DNA of 64,000 nt from Pseudomonas sp. RC10 (GTDB lineage: Bacteria > Pseudomonadota > Gammaproteobacteria > Pseudomonadales > Pseudomonadaceae), in assembly GCF_038397775.1 (NCBI RefSeq), contig NZ_CP151650.1, positions 248,001-312,000 on the forward strand. Reading direction: 5' to 3'. The notes under the pieces were generated by a model. It ran no database searches. It was not told the DNA's origin and saw only the letters and a program-made list of their open reading frames with translations. Below, in pieces: positions 50,687 through 60,681 of this stretch. Both the position numbers and the translations under genes were made by a program. Position 1 is the first letter of the stretch, and each line of letters opens with the position of its first letter.

Positions 50687-51155
50687 AGAAATACTCCGGA
50701 CGTGACGCGACGTGGGAACGGACCAGAGTGTGTAATAACTACTGCGCTCGATGATGCTGCGTTAAAAACAGGCGAAAAATGCTCATTTAGAACACCTAGA
50801 CTCCGCTTTTTCGCCTGTTTTTGCCTTGCCTCATCTTCGCTCGTGACGTTCTTACACCCTCTGGGACGTTATGAGGCGATCAGTTCAAGACGAGCTGCGC
50901 GTGGCGTTGGAGAGCGTGCGAGGGGTACTGCGGAGCGAAAGCGAGCATCAGAATCACCGAATTGTTGTTGTAGATGGGCCGGGCCGCTTTTAAAGGTGCG
51001 GCCCTGGCTTGGCCGGTCTGTCGCCGGCGGTGGGGGGATGCTAAAGGGCTTAGCTTTCAGCCAGCTTTCGACGCCTTTCCGCTGATCGCTGTAGGAAAGA
51101 TGAAGTAAAACGCCCCTGCGAGAGTCAGACGTTAAACACGAACGGGAGATGCGAC
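50687..51155. other. Intergenic region with large inverted repeat; probable multicopy sequence
   Basis: A 469-bp region with no convincing gene. It contains a long inverted repeat (AAAAACAGGCGAAAAA at 50764-50779 and TTTTTCGCCTGTTTTT at 50807-50822). About 250 bp of GC-rich sequence follow, open in several frames. The open frames have odd composition (Arg/Cys/Trp-rich in one, DELRVALESVRGVLRSESEH in another), which is what a conserved non-coding repeat read in all frames gives. I suspect a dispersed Pseudomonas repeat. The GFA gene promoter should lie near 51090-51140. Confidence 0.5.
50764..50822. repeat. 16-bp inverted repeat with A/T tails
   Basis: Perfect 16-bp arms around a 27-base loop. 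The 3' arm ends in TTTTT on the plus strand and the complement ends likewise, so it could terminate transcription in both directions, though neither flanking gene runs into it. Confidence 0.7.
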
Positions 51156-51557
51156 ATGAGTGAAAGGCACACAGGCGGATGCCATTGCGGGAACCTGCGC
51201 TATCAACTCGACGCGCCTTTGCGGGACATCGCTCATTGTCACTGCTCGATCTGTCGGCGGACGTCGGGCGGGATCGTGGTGACCTGGATCACCGTGCCGA
51301 TGGAGGTGTTCACGTGGACGGCAGGCAGTCCGGCGGCGTACGACTCAAGCCCGACGTGCGTGCGTTATTTCTGCAATAACTGTGGGGCCCAGGTCGCGCT
51401 GTTCACCCGAAACAGCCCCGAGACCATGGACGTCACCATCGCCACCCTCGACCAATCCGAACTGGCCGCTGCCGAACGGCATATCTGGACCGACAACCGC
51501 TTGCCTTGGCTGCATCTGGATGAGCATTTGCCGGGGGAACGGGGCGAGTCTGTATAA
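51156..51557 (+). CDS. GFA (glutathione-dependent formaldehyde-activating)-like zinc protein
   Basis: A 133-residue protein of the GFA/CENP-V fold. Cysteines for two zinc sites are present: CHCGNLRY (C9, C11), HCHCSICRR (C28, C30, C33) and FCNNCGAQ near 74-77. Most members are of unknown function and few have shown formaldehyde-related activity. GGGAG precedes the ATG. It stands alone, convergent with the HELTH/Lnb-like gene. Confidence 0.9.
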   Translation: MSERHTGGCHCGNLRYQLDAPLRDIAHCHCSICRRTSGGIVVTWITVPMEVFTWTAGSPAAYDSSPTCVRYFCNNCGAQVALFTRNSPETMDVTIATLDQSELAAAERHIWTDNRLPWLHLDEHLPGERGESV

Positions 51558-51646
51558 GCTCGCCGACCTTTGTGGCGGTCAGGCTCGCCGTCGACAGCGA
51601 TTTTGAGGAACCCGCCGCGGCCAAGCCCGCTGTTACAACGTGACCA

Positions 51647-53608
51647 TCACGGCAATTCCAACCCACCCGCCGCTTTGTGCAGCGCCCGCAGGTGCTCGCC
51701 GACCTGCTTGAGGTTTTCCTCGGTCGCTGCAATCTCGGCCGCGCGGTCTGGCTCCAGCAGCGCCCTCACCTCTTTGTCCAGATCACCCGTCAGCCGTTGC
51801 AACTGCTGCTGACGCTGGGTGCTTTCCGCTTCCAGACGTCCCCACTCGCCTTCTTGCGGCAGGCCATAACCGCCGCTGCCGAGCAATTCAGCCGGGCGAC
51901 TGAGGAAGCCGCTGTTCGCGAGAATGTCCTGCAACGTGCCAGTCGCCTTGGAAACGCCTTTGTCCTTCTGTTCCACCGCGCTGAGGTAACGCTGCTTCAC
52001 CTCGTCCTGTGCGAGCAGCAACTGCCGGCGCATGCTCGCCTGTTCCAGCAGCAACATCGCCGCGCTGGTGCGTAAATCCGCCTTGGCGAAATACGGTTGG
52101 CGTTCTTTCGCGGGCAAGCCCAGCCAGTCTTCCACCGTTGTTTCCTTCACGTCGGTGGTCTTGCGCAGCACGTCGAACATCGCCTGATAACGGTCGCGAT
52201 AGGAGTCGAATCGGTAGCCCATCCGCAAGGCCTTCTTCGGATCGTCCAGCACGCTGGTGTCCGCCAGTCCCCTGCCCTTCAGCACCTCCAGCAAGCCGTT
52301 AGGCAAAATGCTGTCCAACCCGACGAGCCTTGGATCGTCAGTACCGCTGCGCAGCAACTTGAGGTTTTCAACCGCACAGTTGTTGGAGATGAACCAATAG
52401 TTGCCGTCGTAGGCCCAGTGCATCTCGGCAGCGTGCTGCACCAACCCGTTGATTTGCTCACGGGAGAGTTTCAACGGCACCGACGCCAGGCTGCGCAGTT
52501 CGGTCTTGGTGTACTCATCGATGACCTGCCCTAGCGGCAGCACGAACAGACGCGACGGATAGGCCCCGGTCAGGCCGCTCCAACTGGACAGCTGCAGGTC
52601 ATTAACGAACGCGCGGTACGACAGCACCAGATGCTGATCCAGATCCAGTCGGCAATCCGGCCCACGGGGGCGACCCGGTTTGCAGATCACCAGCCGTAAC
52701 ATGCTGTGGCCCCAGCGACTCACCAGATTCTGGTTGGCTTCGGCGAGCAGGTAGTCGACCTCGTACACGCGTTCGGGATCGAGTTTGCCGAGTGGCTCGC
52801 GGGCGAAGTCGTTGCCTGCGTTGAGGTATGGGTAAGACGTCGGGCATTCGTCCTTGGACGCAGGCGCCCAGTTGAACAGCTTCTTGTAGTAGTCATACAG
52901 CGAAGGCCGACGGCAGGCATACGCGGGGTCGAGCAGGAAGTACTCCATGTTCACTGCAACGAATTCAAGCGGGCTGCTGATTTCGTAGATGTCCGGGCTG
53001 CGCGCGACTTGGCCGTTGCGCTCTTCGCGCTCCCCTCGCCGACCCACATATTGCGGCCAGCCTGCGAGGTCCAGCAGACGCGGATCGTCGCTGAAGGTGA
53101 AATGCCGATCCGTCTGGCCGCGACAACTGTCGCGCAGGCCGACTTTGCCCATGCTGTTGGCTTGGCGGGTGCAGGCGATGATCAGCTTGCGCTCTTCCGG
53201 TGACCACAATTGGGCATGGTCATAAATGTGGGTGAGCTCGTGCAGCACAGTCGCCAGCATTTCTTCGCGCACGGTGCCGTGTGGGCGATTGGTCCGGGTG
53301 GTGGCAGCAGTGCCGTCAGTCAGCCCCGCCAGCAGGTGTTGATTCAGATCGAGTCTGTAAGGCCCGTCAGCGCGGCCATAGGCATTGGACGGCATGTCAT
53401 CCGTCCAGTGGACTTCGACCTTGCGGTCCAGCTTGCTGATGAACATTGGCGGCAGGTGCGCCATGGCTTCGTCGAGCAGCGTCTGGCTGGCTTTCTGTTG
53501 CGCGGCATCAAGCCCGTCGGTGTGCAGCGACAGGCTCAGATCGGCGAAGGCGCTTGTGCAGATCAGCGAAAGCGCCGACGCCAGCAGCCAGGCGGCCAGA
53601 CGGCTCAC
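51647..53608 (-). CDS. Secreted HExxH / DUF4105 (Lnb-like) two-domain protein
   Basis: A 653-residue protein with signal peptide (cleavage near TSAFA, residue 22). The first domain (about 25-235) has a zinc-protease-like HELTH at 123-127 and a candidate third ligand in LEFVAVNMEYF near 215-222. The second (about 280-420) matches DUF4105/Lnb: GHS at 300-302 and NNC at 409-411 would form the Cys-His pair. A helical C-terminus (about 500-650) follows. Whether it is a protease, an acyltransferase or neither is not known. The GTG start overlaps the upstream DUF2388 stop (GTGA), so the genes are coupled. Confidence 0.8.
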   Translation of the reverse strand: MSRLAAWLLASALSLICTSAFADLSLSLHTDGLDAAQQKASQTLLDEAMAHLPPMFISKLDRKVEVHWTDDMPSNAYGRADGPYRLDLNQHLLAGLTDGTAATTRTNRPHGTVREEMLATVLHELTHIYDHAQLWSPEERKLIIACTRQANSMGKVGLRDSCRGQTDRHFTFSDDPRLLDLAGWPQYVGRRGEREERNGQVARSPDIYEISSPLEFVAVNMEYFLLDPAYACRRPSLYDYYKKLFNWAPASKDECPTSYPYLNAGNDFAREPLGKLDPERVYEVDYLLAEANQNLVSRWGHSMLRLVICKPGRPRGPDCRLDLDQHLVLSYRAFVNDLQLSSWSGLTGAYPSRLFVLPLGQVIDEYTKTELRSLASVPLKLSREQINGLVQHAAEMHWAYDGNYWFISNNCAVENLKLLRSGTDDPRLVGLDSILPNGLLEVLKGRGLADTSVLDDPKKALRMGYRFDSYRDRYQAMFDVLRKTTDVKETTVEDWLGLPAKERQPYFAKADLRTSAAMLLLEQASMRRQLLLAQDEVKQRYLSAVEQKDKGVSKATGTLQDILANSGFLSRPAELLGSGGYGLPQEGEWGRLEAESTQRQQQLQRLTGDLDKEVRALLEPDRAAEIAATEENLKQVGEHLRALHKAAGGLELP

Positions 53609-53925
53609 AGTGCGAGGATGGCCTCGGCGAGGTCCTGATCGGAGGCATTGCGGGCTTCAGGCAGACGCTCGCGCAACGTAACAAACGCAGCGTCCAGACG
53701 AGCGCCATGGATGTTGCCGTTGCTGGCGACGTAGCTGGCGGCGTCGTCTTGAGCTTCGACGATCAGTTTCCAGTTGCGAACGGAGGATGTGGTATCGGAA
53801 GTGAAATCGACACTGCGGCCCAAGGCGCGGACAACAATGTTACTGGTGGCCTTGAGGGTTTGAGCCTGTGCCATATCGGTCAGCAGCAGCAAACCAAGGG
53901 CAGCGGCGATCAGCGGGGTACGCAT
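53605..53925 (-). CDS. DUF2388 family periplasmic protein (copy 1)
   Basis: A 106-residue exported protein (signal about 1-21, ending MAQA). The DUF2388 core reads KLIVEAQDDAASYVASNGNIHGARLDAAFVTLRE and ends DQDLAEAILAL. It is the middle of a set with two paralogues upstream and is coupled to the HELTH/Lnb-like gene by a 4-bp overlap. GGAGACGTT precedes the ATG. The function is unknown. Confidence 0.88.
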   Translation of the reverse strand: MRTPLIAAALGLLLLTDMAQAQTLKATSNIVVRALGRSVDFTSDTTSSVRNWKLIVEAQDDAASYVASNGNIHGARLDAAFVTLRERLPEARNASDQDLAEAILAL

Positions 53926-53960
53926 GGAACGTCTCCAAAATACGGGGATGCAAAAAGTGA

Positions 53961-54266
53961 CTATTGGACGAGGATTGCTTGCGCCAGTTCAAGGTCGCTT
54001 GCATGAAGTTTTGGAGAGGTTTGACGTAGGTATATCAATGCCGACTCCAGTTGTGCTCCTCGCAGTTGGCCATCAGTGGCAATGAACGCTGCTGCATCAT
54101 CCTGGGCGGCAAGTATCAGTTTGTTCTCGAAAGGCCCGGTCGTCACTTGGCTGGTGGCGTACCCGCTTTTGATCAAGCTTTGAGTGGTTGTGTCGAACGC
54201 ATGAGCCTGGGTGCTACCCATCAGGCTGACAGTCGCTGCAAACAACAGGCGAGACAATGAACGCAT
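53961..54266 (-). CDS. DUF2388 family periplasmic protein (copy 2, most divergent)
   Basis: A 101-residue paralogue with signal peptide (ending AHA near 23) and the core KLILAAQDDAAAFIATDGQLRGAQLESALIYLRQ, ending LELAQAILVQ. It differs most from the other two in its first half. It lies 35 bp upstream of copy 1 and 106 bp downstream of copy 3, all in the same direction. Confidence 0.88.
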   Translation of the reverse strand: MRSLSRLLFAATVSLMGSTQAHAFDTTTQSLIKSGYATSQVTTGPFENKLILAAQDDAAAFIATDGQLRGAQLESALIYLRQTSPKLHASDLELAQAILVQ

Positions 54267-54372
54267 GAGTCTTCGGTATTCGGAAAACGAGTCGCAAGGC
54301 TAGCGCAAATGCCCCGGCCAGAGCCAGTGAAGGTGTCGGGGCAAGCGGTATGAAAGCTGTCGCGGGGCTGAA

Positions 54373-54690
54373 TCAGATCGCCAGAATGGCTTGAGCCAGT
54401 TGTGCGTCAGTGGCGTTCAGGCCGGGGCTGACTTCGCGAATGTGTTGAAACGCGCCTTCCAGATGCACGCCACGAATATCGCCATTGCTTGCCACGAAGC
54501 TGGCGGCATCGTCACGTGCGGCCAAAACGATTTTGTCGTCATGGAAAGACGACGAAATTTTCGACGTGGCGTTGGACGAAGCGTCCAGTGCACGCACGAG
54601 GGTATCGGTAGTGACCACGAAGCTGGACGCCTGAGCGCCAGTGGCCGCAATCAAAAGGGCTGCAGCGCTCAGCAGGCGAAGACGTGACAT
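54373..54690 (-). CDS. DUF2388 family periplasmic protein (copy 3)
   Basis: A 105-residue paralogue with signal peptide (ending GAQA near 21), the core KIVLAARDDAASFVASNGDIRGVHLEGAFQHIRE and the end DAQLAQAILAI. Close likeness to copy 1 suggests tandem duplication. It is the first gene of the run, so the promoter of the whole set probably lies between 54691 and about 54850. Confidence 0.88.
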   Translation of the reverse strand: MSRLRLLSAAALLIAATGAQASSFVVTTDTLVRALDASSNATSKISSSFHDDKIVLAARDDAASFVASNGDIRGVHLEGAFQHIREVSPGLNATDAQLAQAILAI

Positions 54691-54873
54691 ATGTGAACTC
54701 CAAGGAAGGGGAAATCTAAAACCACATCGGCGAATGAGCGGAACGGTCTGACAGCGATGGGTACAGAAAGTGGTGCAAGACTAGCGTATGCGGGACCGGG
54801 AGAACCAGAACGGCTAAATGCCAGCTCGCAAAGAGTGGTCCTCCCGCACCGCTGGAAGCCGCACGGCTACGGC

Positions 54874-54914
54874 ACTGTACCTGTACTCATATGATTTTTA
54901 AAAACTGTACCTGT
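54874..54914. promoter_or_regulatory. Two ACTGTACCTGT operator-like repeats
   Basis: Direct copies 30 bp apart, with an AT-rich stretch (atgatttttaaaa) between. Related copies, ACTGTACCGGT and its inverse, occur at 55496-55590. Spaced CTGTACC-type repeats are seen at binding sites of MocR/GntR-type regulators; the identity of the regulator here is inference. Confidence 0.45.
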
Positions 54915-55032
54915 TGGCAGTTTTTCGTCCTTGGCGCCAAAGCTTCTCTACGGCGGCATCATCCAAAAGACTGTTGCTGGCAGGTCGAATAGCTATGGCG
55001 GCCCTTTCCCGGATATCAAGACCCAGAAACGA

Positions 55033-55070
55033 CGAAACCCGTCAGCAGTCACCTGCGACGGGTTTCGTTT
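55033..55070 (+). terminator. Hairpin, possible terminator downstream of DUF1127 gene
   Basis: An 11-bp perfect stem with a 13-base loop. The flanking T-runs are short (TTT on plus, CGTTT on minus). It lies 56 bp past the DUF1127 stop on the minus strand, which is probably the transcript it ends. Confidence 0.55.
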
Positions 55071-55125
55071 GAACAATTCGGGTTGCTGGTGAGAGGCTCG
55101 TAGCCTGGGACCAGCAGACGCTAAC

Positions 55126-55341
55126 TTAGCGCCAGAACGGCTTGCTCAGCTCTTCGTAACGCTGGGATTCGCTGATACCGGCGTCAGCCAGCAGACGAGC
55201 ATCCAGACGTGCCAGCTGGTGGCGGCTGGACAGACGGCGCTGCCAGAGCATCAGGTTGGCGAACATGCGCAGCGGCAGGGAGCCTTGAGCGGATTTTGCG
55301 GTTTCTTCGTAGAACAGTTCGGAACTTACGGTGCGTTCCAT
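55126..55341 (-). CDS. DUF1127 small arginine-rich protein
   Basis: A 71-residue protein ending with a DUF1127 domain (WQRRLSSRHQLARLDARLLADAGISESQRYEELSKPFWR). DUF1127 proteins in other bacteria bind RNA or respond to phosphate or stress; none is assigned here. GGAAGGAAG precedes the ATG. Upstream lie repeats resembling the operator of a MocR/GntR-type regulator. Confidence 0.88.
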   Translation of the reverse strand: MERTVSSELFYEETAKSAQGSLPLRMFANLMLWQRRLSSRHQLARLDARLLADAGISESQRYEELSKPFWR

Positions 55342-55660
55342 GGTGCTTCTTCCTTCCGCTTGTGGCGGGATTAGATAGTGACTTGATTGGTGCCCATCTT
55401 CCTCTCGTTGCCCTGCTCTCTCCAGACACAGTTCACTTGTATTGTGCTGCTCCAGTTAACTGTGAAGGGGCACTGTTTTGTTCATATATGGGGCAACTGT
55501 ACCGGTAAGCACCGAAATGGGGCATTTTGTGCGTTGAAATGGTGAGATCTGTGTTTTCGACCCTGAAAACAACCGGTACAGCAGTACAGTTTTTGCCAGA
55601 ATGGCGTTCAGCCCGCCAGAAGCGGCGACGAAAGGTCATCGCCAATTCCAAACTGTTTTC
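55342..55660. other. Intergenic region upstream of DUF1127 gene with operator-like repeats
   Basis: This 319-bp region contains ACTGTACCGGT (55496-55506), its inverse ACCGGTACAG (55572-55581) and a further ACTGTAC on the minus strand (55584-55590). Such a paired, widely spaced arrangement normally stands between a DUF1127-like gene and a divergent regulator gene, but no regulator gene follows; the next gene is the convergent CoA transferase. No complete reading frame is supported. Confidence 0.5.
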
Positions 55661-57154
55661 TCAAACCGCCAGCATGCGGCCGGTTTCTTCGAGGTTAAGG
55701 TGCCAACTGAGTGCATCGCGCAGCACGTGAGGGGTGTGGCCACCCATGGCGCAAGCTCGACGGAAATAATCATTCAACGCCTCGCGGTATGCGGGGTGCA
55801 CGCAGTTATCGATGATCACGCGAGCGCGTTCGCGAGGGGCCAGACCGCGCAGGTCGGCGAGTCCATGTTCGGTGACCAGAATGTCAACGTCGTGCTCGGT
55901 GTGATCGACGTGGCTGACCATCGGCACCACGCTGGAAATCGCACCGCCCTTGGCGATCGACTTGGTAACGAAGATCGCCAGATGCGCGTTGCGGGCAAAG
56001 TCGCCGGAGCCACCGATCCCGTTCATCATCCGTGTGCCGCCAACGTGGGTGGAGTTCACGTTGCCGTACAGGTCGAACTCCAGCGCAGTGTTGATGCCGA
56101 TGATCCCGAGGCGTCGAACGACCTCGGGGTGGTTGGAGATTTCCTGCGGGCGCAATAACAGTTTCGGTCTGTACTGCTCAAGGTTGTCGTAGACCGCATT
56201 GTGCTTGCGTTCTGACAGGGTCATTGAGCAACCCGAGGCGAAGTCCAGCTTCCCGGCTTCGAACAGATCGAACGTGGAATCCTGCAATACCTCCGAATAC
56301 ATTGCCATGCCGTGGAACGGCGAGTCGATCAGGCCGGTCATCACCGCGTTGGCGATGGTGCCGACGCCCGCTTGCAGCGGCATCAATTGATTGGTCAGAC
56401 GGTTCTGGCGCACTTCGTTTTTGAAGAATTCCACTAAATGCCCGGCGATGGCCTGAGTTTCCTCGTCAGCAGGCAGTACAGTTGAAGGTGAGTCAGCCTG
56501 ATCACTGAACACGATGCCTACGATCTTAGCCGGGTCGATTTTCACGGCGTGGCTGCCAATTCGGCTGTCAGCCTTGAGCACCGGAATCGGCAGGCGCGTC
56601 GGGCGGTAAGTGGGTATATAGATGTCGTGCAAGCCTTCGAGCGCCAGAGGCTGTGCGATGTTGATCTCAATGATCACTTGCTCGGCGAGGATTGCGAAGC
56701 TGGCCGAGTTGCCCACGGACGAGCTCAGCACCAGATGACCTTCTTCGGTGATCGCCACGCATTCGATGACCGCAATGTCCACCGGCTTGATCTGGCGATT
56801 GCGCAGCTGCTCGACCGTGTCGGAGAGGTGTTGGTCGATGAACATCACCGAGCCATCGTTGATCGCCTTGCGCAAGGTGCTGTCGACTTGAAACGGCATG
56901 CGGCGGGACAGCACGCCCGCTTCGGTCAGCTGCTTGTCGAGATCGTTGCCCAGGCTGGCGCCGGTCATCAGGCTGATCTTCAGTGGCGACACCTTGGCGC
57001 GCTCAGCCAGCGCCTTGGGTACGGCCTTGGCTTCGCCTGCGCGGGTAAAGCCGCTCATGCCGACGGTCATGCCGTCTTTGATCAGGGAAGCGGCGTCGGC
57101 CGCGCTCATTACCTTACTCATCAAAGACGGCAGGCGAATACGTTCACGGTGCAT
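55661..57154 (-). CDS. Acetyl-CoA hydrolase / succinate:acetyl-CoA transferase family
   Basis: A 497-residue class I CoA transferase of the Cat1/ScpC/AarC group. Recognisable parts are VGMSGFTRAGEAKAVPKAL near 31, GHLVLSSSVGNSASFA near 148, PLQAGVGTIANAVMTGL near 257, the probable catalytic Glu in MYSEVLQDS near 286, and GGSGDFARNAHLAIFVTKS near 378. It probably moves CoA between succinyl-CoA and acetate (or propionate) and so links to the TCA cycle. GAGATAAG precedes the ATG. It is monocistronic. Confidence 0.9.
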   Translation of the reverse strand: MHRERIRLPSLMSKVMSAADAASLIKDGMTVGMSGFTRAGEAKAVPKALAERAKVSPLKISLMTGASLGNDLDKQLTEAGVLSRRMPFQVDSTLRKAINDGSVMFIDQHLSDTVEQLRNRQIKPVDIAVIECVAITEEGHLVLSSSVGNSASFAILAEQVIIEINIAQPLALEGLHDIYIPTYRPTRLPIPVLKADSRIGSHAVKIDPAKIVGIVFSDQADSPSTVLPADEETQAIAGHLVEFFKNEVRQNRLTNQLMPLQAGVGTIANAVMTGLIDSPFHGMAMYSEVLQDSTFDLFEAGKLDFASGCSMTLSERKHNAVYDNLEQYRPKLLLRPQEISNHPEVVRRLGIIGINTALEFDLYGNVNSTHVGGTRMMNGIGGSGDFARNAHLAIFVTKSIAKGGAISSVVPMVSHVDHTEHDVDILVTEHGLADLRGLAPRERARVIIDNCVHPAYREALNDYFRRACAMGGHTPHVLRDALSWHLNLEETGRMLAV

Positions 57155-57284
57155 GGTGTTCTTATCTCAAGACAAGGATGCGAGCAGCAAAGTCTAGAGA
57201 GTTGGGTATGACGCGTCCCATGACTTAGGTCGTATTGGAGGCTCTAAACGGCGGCTCCCAGCGTAAAACACTGTTACAGAAGAT

Positions 57285-57322
57285 GTAAAAAACCCTCGAC
57301 CGATACACGCGTCGAGGGTTTG
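57285..57322 (-). terminator. Terminator of the pnt operon
   Basis: AACCCTCGAC (57291-57300) pairs with GTCGAGGGTT (57311-57320). On the minus strand the stem is followed by TTTTTT, 20-50 bp past the pntB stop. Confidence 0.88.
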
Positions 57323-57342
57323 TTTAGCCGCAGGCCAGAGCC

Positions 57343-58787
<1,445 letters not shown>

Positions 58788-58788
<1 letters not shown>

Positions 58789-59111
58789 TACTTGGCATCC
58801 TCAGCTTTGTTCTTCGGAGCCTTCTTCTTGAACATTTCCAGCATGCGGCGGGTGACCAGAAAGCCACCGAACACGTTAACGGCTGCCAGTGCCACCGCCA
58901 AGGTGCCCATTGTCTTCCCCAGCGGAGTGACGGTCAGTGCGGCAGCGAGCATGGCACCGACGATGACGATCGCCGAAATGGCGTTAGTCACGGCCATCAG
59001 CGGGGTGTGCAGCGCAGGGGTGACGTTCCAGACCACGTGGTAGCCGACGTAGATCGCCAGCACGAAGATGATCAGGTTGTAGACGCCGTGAGAGATCAGC
59101 ATGTCTTCCAT
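58788..59111 (-). CDS. pntAB: NAD(P) transhydrogenase subunit alpha, membrane part
   Basis: A 107-residue membrane subunit with three to four helices ([58 protein letters not shown]). In E. coli this is fused to the soluble NAD(H)-binding part; here it is separate. The ATG at 59109-59111 ([19 protein letters not shown]) follows GAGGATAAAAACA; upstream in-frame codons overlap pntAA. Confidence 0.95.
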
Positions 59112-59122
59112 TGTTTTTATCC

Positions 59123-60244
59123 TCAGCCGTTCTTGCGGACAATCTGGCCGTCGCGGCACATCAGGCACGCGGCGACGATGTCGTCTTCGAGGTTGATCTC
59201 GAACTGGCCTTCCTTGGTGAAGACCAGCTTCAGGAAATCCAGCAGGTTGCGTGCATAAAGAGCGGACGCGTCAGCCGCAACCATTGCAGGCAGGTTGGTG
59301 TGGCCGACGATGGTCACGCCGTGCTCGATCACCACCTGGTCCGCGACGGTCAGCGGGCAGTTGCCGCCCTGGGCTGCCGCGAGGTCAATGACCACCGAGC
59401 CTGGCTTCATCTGCGAGACCGTTTCTGCGCTCAACAGCACCGGTGCCTTGCGACCGGGAATCAGTGCGGTGGTGATCACGATGTCCGCCTGCTTGGCACG
59501 CTCGTGAACGGCCACGGCCTGGCGCTGCATCCAACTGGCTGGCATCGGACGCGCATAACCGCCCACACCGACCGCCGCTTCGCGCTCTTCATCAGTCTCA
59601 TAAGGCACGTCGACGAACTTGGCGCCGAGGGACTCGATCTGCTCCTTCACCGCAGGCCGGACGTCAGAGGCCTCGATCACTGCACCCAAGCGTTTGGCGG
59701 TGGCGATGGCCTGCAGACCGGCAACGCCTGCACCGAGGATCAACACGCGGGCAGCCTTCACCGTACCGGCAGCGGTCATCAGCATCGGCATGAAGCGCGG
59801 GTAGTGATGCGCGGCCAGCAGAACCGATTTGTAACCGGCAATGTTGGCTTGCGAGGACAGCACATCGAGGCTTTGCGCGCGCGAGGTGCGCGGCGCTGCT
59901 TCAAGGGCAAAGGCGGTAATCCCGCGCTCGGCCATCTTGGCGATGATCTCGTTGTTGAAGGGGTTGAGCATCCCGATGACAACGGTCCCGCTCTTGATCA
60001 GAGCCAGCTCGCTGTCGCTGGGCGCGACGACCTTGAGGATCAGCTCGGCGCCGAAGGCATCGGCAACGCTGCCAATCGAAGCCCCGGCGGTTTCATAGGC
60101 ACTGTCCGTGACGCTGGCAGTGATGCCGGCGCCTGACTGGACGGTGACCTTATGACCCTGGCCAATGAGCTTCTTGATGGTTTCCGGAGTTGCAGCAACC
60201 CGAGTTTCACCGGACTGGGTTTCTAGAGGGACTCCAATGTGCAC
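59123..60244 (-). CDS. pntAA: NAD(P) transhydrogenase subunit alpha, soluble NAD(H)-binding part
   Basis: A 373-residue domain I protein related to alanine dehydrogenase. Landmarks are [20 protein letters not shown] near 4, [31 protein letters not shown] near 167 (Rossmann GxGxxG) and [16 protein letters not shown] near 290. The start is GTG at 60242-60244, with CAGGAG upstream. It is the first gene of the pntAA-AB-B operon. Confidence 0.96.
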   Translation of the reverse strand: MHIGVPLETQSGETRVAATPETIKKLIGQGHKVTVQSGAGITASVTDSAYETAGASIGSVADAFGAELILKVVAPSDSELALIKSGTVVIGMLNPFNNEIIAKMAERGITAFALEAAPRTSRAQSLDVLSSQANIAGYKSVLLAAHHYPRFMPMLMTAAGTVKAARVLILGAGVAGLQAIATAKRLGAVIEASDVRPAVKEQIESLGAKFVDVPYETDEEREAAVGVGGYARPMPASWMQRQAVAVHERAKQADIVITTALIPGRKAPVLLSAETVSQMKPGSVVIDLAAAQGGNCPLTVADQVVIEHGVTIVGHTNLPAMVAADASALYARNLLDFLKLVFTKEGQFEINLEDDIVAACLMCRDGQIVRKNG

Positions 60245-60681
60245 GTCAAATCTCCTGCGTGATCTTTTTATCTTTTGAAAATAGGCCAGCGCGCTGCGGA
60301 TGGCGCGTCTGGGGCAGCGATCACCACGTCCCCGCTAGACAAGACGGGGGCGCGGCATTTTGCAGGCGGAATTCGGGGGCTTCAAGGAATTCTGTAACGC
60401 GACGCGTACTTAACTACAAGTCACCCTGTGACCGTTTGACGCAATAAACTGCTACAGGCCACATATTTAAAGGCCTGTAGCGATACAGGAGAATTTTTGA
60501 CTTTTTTTAAAGACCCTCATGAAAGTGAGGGGTAATCAGGCTGAAAGCCACGCACATCAAAGCCTTCAGCGTGTTTTGTATAAAGAACAGAGGTGTTTCT
60601 TAAATGCGACATTCGGAGATATCTGTAGCGCTTTAGATTTGCTAACTACAGAGTCAGCATTTGAGTAGAATCAGGCGCAAA
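60245..60681. other. Intergenic region between gcdR 3' end and pntAA
   Basis: A 437-bp region that must hold the pnt promoter and the end of the gcdR transcript. It includes a perfect 10-bp inverted repeat (GCTACAGGCC 60451-60460 and GGCCTGTAGC 60472-60481). An AT-rich segment at about 60490-60660 contains gatacaggagaa and ttttttaaag. No reading frame or RNA family was recognised. Confidence 0.4.
60451..60481. other. Perfect 10-bp palindrome upstream of pntAA
   Basis: GCTACAGGCC and GGCCTGTAGC around an 11-base AT-rich centre. There is no adjoining T-run on the minus strand, so it is not a clear gcdR terminator and may be a regulator site for pnt. Related bases recur next to it (gatacagg). 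Confidence 0.45.

Larger units (their letters stand above)
54691..55125. other. Intergenic region between DUF2388 and DUF1127 genes
   Basis: A 435-bp region holding two operator-like copies of ACTGTACCTGT (54874-54884, 54904-54914) and a strong hairpin (CGAAACCCGTC 55033-55043 with GACGGGTTTCG 55057-55067, followed by TTT). I see no coding sequence. The promoter of the DUF2388 operon should lie at the left end. Confidence 0.5.

Noticed and set aside
50702..51085. 127-codon plus-strand open frame
   Set aside because: Arg/Cys/Gly-rich, starts next to the CitMHS gene and runs through the inverted repeat; other frames are equally open. More likely a non-coding repeat than a gene.
55601..56158. 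185-codon plus-strand open frame as the missing regulator
   Set aside because: It has no helix-turn-helix or aminotransferase features and is mostly antisense to the CoA transferase gene.
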